7,333 nt of DNA from Acidobacteriaceae bacterium (GTDB lineage: Bacteria > Acidobacteriota > Terriglobia > Terriglobales > Acidobacteriaceae): assembly GCA_027307295.1 (NCBI GenBank), contig DAHUXF010000137.1:1-7333 (forward strand), in the 5' to 3' direction. Positions 5,925 through 7,333 of the stretch are shown here, piece by piece. Made by a program: the position numbers and the translations under genes. Each line of letters starts with the position of its first letter. The stretch's first letter is position 1. The notes beneath the pieces were generated by a model. It did no database searches and was not told the origin of the DNA. It was given only the letters and a program-made list of their open reading frames with translations.

Positions 5925-7333
5925 CTACATTTTTTCTTCGCGTCCGGCCCAGTAGGGTTCGCGGAGAACACGCTTCAGCGTTTTCCCGGCAGTATTGCGG
6001 GGAAAGTCTTCCATAATCACGACAGCGCTGATGCGTTGGTTCTTGGCGTCAACGCGCTCATTGATCCAGTTGCATAACGCTTCCTCTGTGACGGCGCCCG
6101 GCTGATGCAGAATAACGGTGGCCAGCGGAGTCTCACCCCACTTTTCGCTGGGAATGCCAAACACCGCAACTTCGCGGACCTGTGGATGCTGCACGATGAT
6201 TTCCTCAATGTCCTTGGGGAAGACATTGGCGCCGCCGCTGATAATCATGTCTTTTTTCCTGTCCACCAGGTAGAGAAATCCGTCCTCATCCGCGTATCCC
6301 AGATCGCCCGAATACAGCCAGCCATCGATGATCGCCTGGGCAGTCAAATCCGGACGCTTGTAATACCCAGGCATAAGCAATGGTCCGCGCCCAACAATCT
6401 CTCCAATCTCCCCCGGAGCCGCCACTATGCCCTGCTCGTTGATGATCCGCATCTCAAAAAAAGGTTGCGGCGGGCCAACGGAAGCCGGCTTGGACGTGTA
6501 ATGGTTTTTGTCGAGGACGGTGATGAAGCCTTCAGTCAGGCCATAGAGTTCATAAAATCTGCCGGGCAGGCTGCGGTTCAGTTTTTCTTTATGCTCACGG
6601 TGCAGCGGAGCGCCTACCGTACACATCATTTCAAGCGATTTGAGCTTTTCCGCAGAAAAATACGGCGAGCCAAGAAGAGCGACGATCTGTGATGGGACCA
6701 TCATCACGTGCGTGACGCTTTCACGCTGCACTGTTTCCACAAATGTCCGGGGATCAAAACTCTTATTCATCACGTACTTTGCGCCCAGATACATTGCAGG
6801 CATCAGCGTGACAAAAGCGCCGTTAAAGATGATGGAGCCGGAGTGGAGCACAACGCTCTCCGGGGTCATGCGGAACGTTGAAGCAAACATCATGCAATAG
6901 ATGGCGCGTATGTAATGCGTATGCACTATTCCCTTGGGAGTGCCGGTGGTGCCACTGCTGTAAATAATGTTGTAGGGATCGTCATCAACAATTTCAGCAA
7001 GGGGAGGCTCAGCTTCGCTGGCCTGCCCCGTCAGTTGGTCATAGTTCTGAAATCCTGGGATGGAAGATGGTCCAGTCAGGATGAAGCCGCTCTCCGGAAC
7101 GTTGCGTAATTCATGCCGGATGGCGGCAAGCGGCTCCGCAAAATCGGGGCTCGCAATGATCGTCCCAGTATCGGAATCCTGAAGGAGCGCAGCCAGCGCC
7201 CGTTCACGCAGAAGAGGACTGAGCGGCACCACCACCGCGGCGCGTGGCCCGGAATTGCTGCGCGCGCTGCTGGGTCTGGGTTTCTCGCAGGTCATTGCCA
7301 TCCCGACGCCGAATGCGGCGCGCGTCATCGCAT
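5925..7333 (-). CDS. AMP-dependent acyl-CoA ligase, 5' end truncated by window edge
   Basis: Second class I adenylate-forming enzyme, with at least 467 residues visible from the ATG at 7328. Seen: P-loop YSSGTTGTPKG (bases 6962-6930), YGLTEG (from 6545), YSGDL with its Asp codon at 6305, DRKKDMIISGGANVFPKDIEE, and the C-terminal NTAGKTLKR with the adenylation Lys codon at 5984. It is a different subfamily from its neighbour: the hinge region reads GANVFPKDIEE rather than GENISSVEVEK, and the generic long-chain or aryl-CoA ligase type fits. The frame is open to the edge and family members are ~500-550 residues, so the true start is probably outside. Resemblance to the family is good from AAVVVPLSP (about 7244) onward. 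Upstream of that, 7245-7333 encodes a polar, Ser/Arg/Pro-rich stretch where family members have a hydrophobic helix (see findings). It precedes the other ligase by 99 bp on the same strand, so an operon is likely. Substrate unknown. Confidence 0.88.
   Translation of the reverse strand, partial: AMTRAAFGVGMAMTCEKPRPSSARSNSGPRAAVVVPLSPLLRERALAALLQDSDTGTIIASPDFAEPLAAIRHELRNVPESGFILTGPSSIPGFQNYDQLTGQASEAEPPLAEIVDDDPYNIIYSSGTTGTPKGIVHTHYIRAIYCMMFASTFRMTPESVVLHSGSIIFNGAFVTLMPAMYLGAKYVMNKSFDPRTFVETVQRESVTHVMMVPSQIVALLGSPYFSAEKLKSLEMMCTVGAPLHREHKEKLNRSLPGRFYELYGLTEGFITVLDKNHYTSKPASVGPPQPFFEMRIINEQGIVAAPGEIGEIVGRGPLLMPGYYKRPDLTAQAIIDGWLYSGDLGYADEDGFLYLVDRKKDMIISGGANVFPKDIEEIIVQHPQVREVAVFGIPSEKWGETPLATVILHQPGAVTEEALCNWINERVDAKNQRISAVVIMEDFPRNTAGKTLKRVLREPYWAGREEKM

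Noticed and set aside
6105..6692. 195-codon + strand frame inside the truncated ligase
   Set aside because: Antisense to conserved adenylation motifs, with no ribosome binding site or domain recognised.
1..7333. Window begins ATGCG and ends CGCAT, a 5-bp inverted terminal match
   Set aside because: Five bases are expected by chance, and both ends lie inside longer interrupted genes, so they are not element termini.
1..7333. tRNA, rRNA, CRISPR array, insertion sequence or phage feature
   Set aside because: I saw no cloverleaf, rRNA core sequence, short regularly spaced repeats, transposase or terminal inverted repeats on either strand.

Overview
The window holds four protein-coding genes, two of them cut by the window edges, and no RNA gene, mobile element or CRISPR array that I can support. 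Base composition is moderate (GC in the mid-50s by eye). The style of the amidase tail and of the large secreted pullulanase suggests a Gram-negative soil-type bacterium. Acidobacteriota is my best guess, from remembered family resemblance only, because the window has no marker gene.

Layout: (1) positions 1-282, + strand, are the C-terminal tail of an amidase-signature enzyme whose catalytic part lies to the left. (2) A 223-bp gap contains the ribosome binding site that fixes the start of the next gene. (3) Positions 506-4207, + strand, encode a 1233-residue secreted pullulanase-type debranching enzyme. It has a signal peptide, three tandem CBM41 starch-binding modules with an exact 333-bp period, a pullulanase N2-like domain, a CBM48-like domain, a GH13 catalytic barrel with its catalytic residues in place, and a pullulanase C-terminal domain. 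(4) After a 76-bp convergent gap come two acyl-CoA ligases on the - strand. The downstream one (5825 to 4284) is complete. The upstream one runs off the right edge (7333 to 5925). They are transcribed right to left, 99 bp apart, and probably form part of a fatty- or carboxylic-acid activation operon.

How they work together: the pullulanase would act outside the cytoplasm, binding alpha-glucan and cleaving alpha-1,6 branches. The two ligases would act in the cytoplasm, turning carboxylic acids into CoA thioesters. Nothing links the two units except position; they converge and are probably separate transcription units.

I did not find a convincing undescribed system. The points most worth a second look are the three-fold CBM41 array with its altered aromatic positions, and the right-hand ~90 bp, where the ligase frame stops resembling its family while the opposite strand carries an open, protein-like frame.
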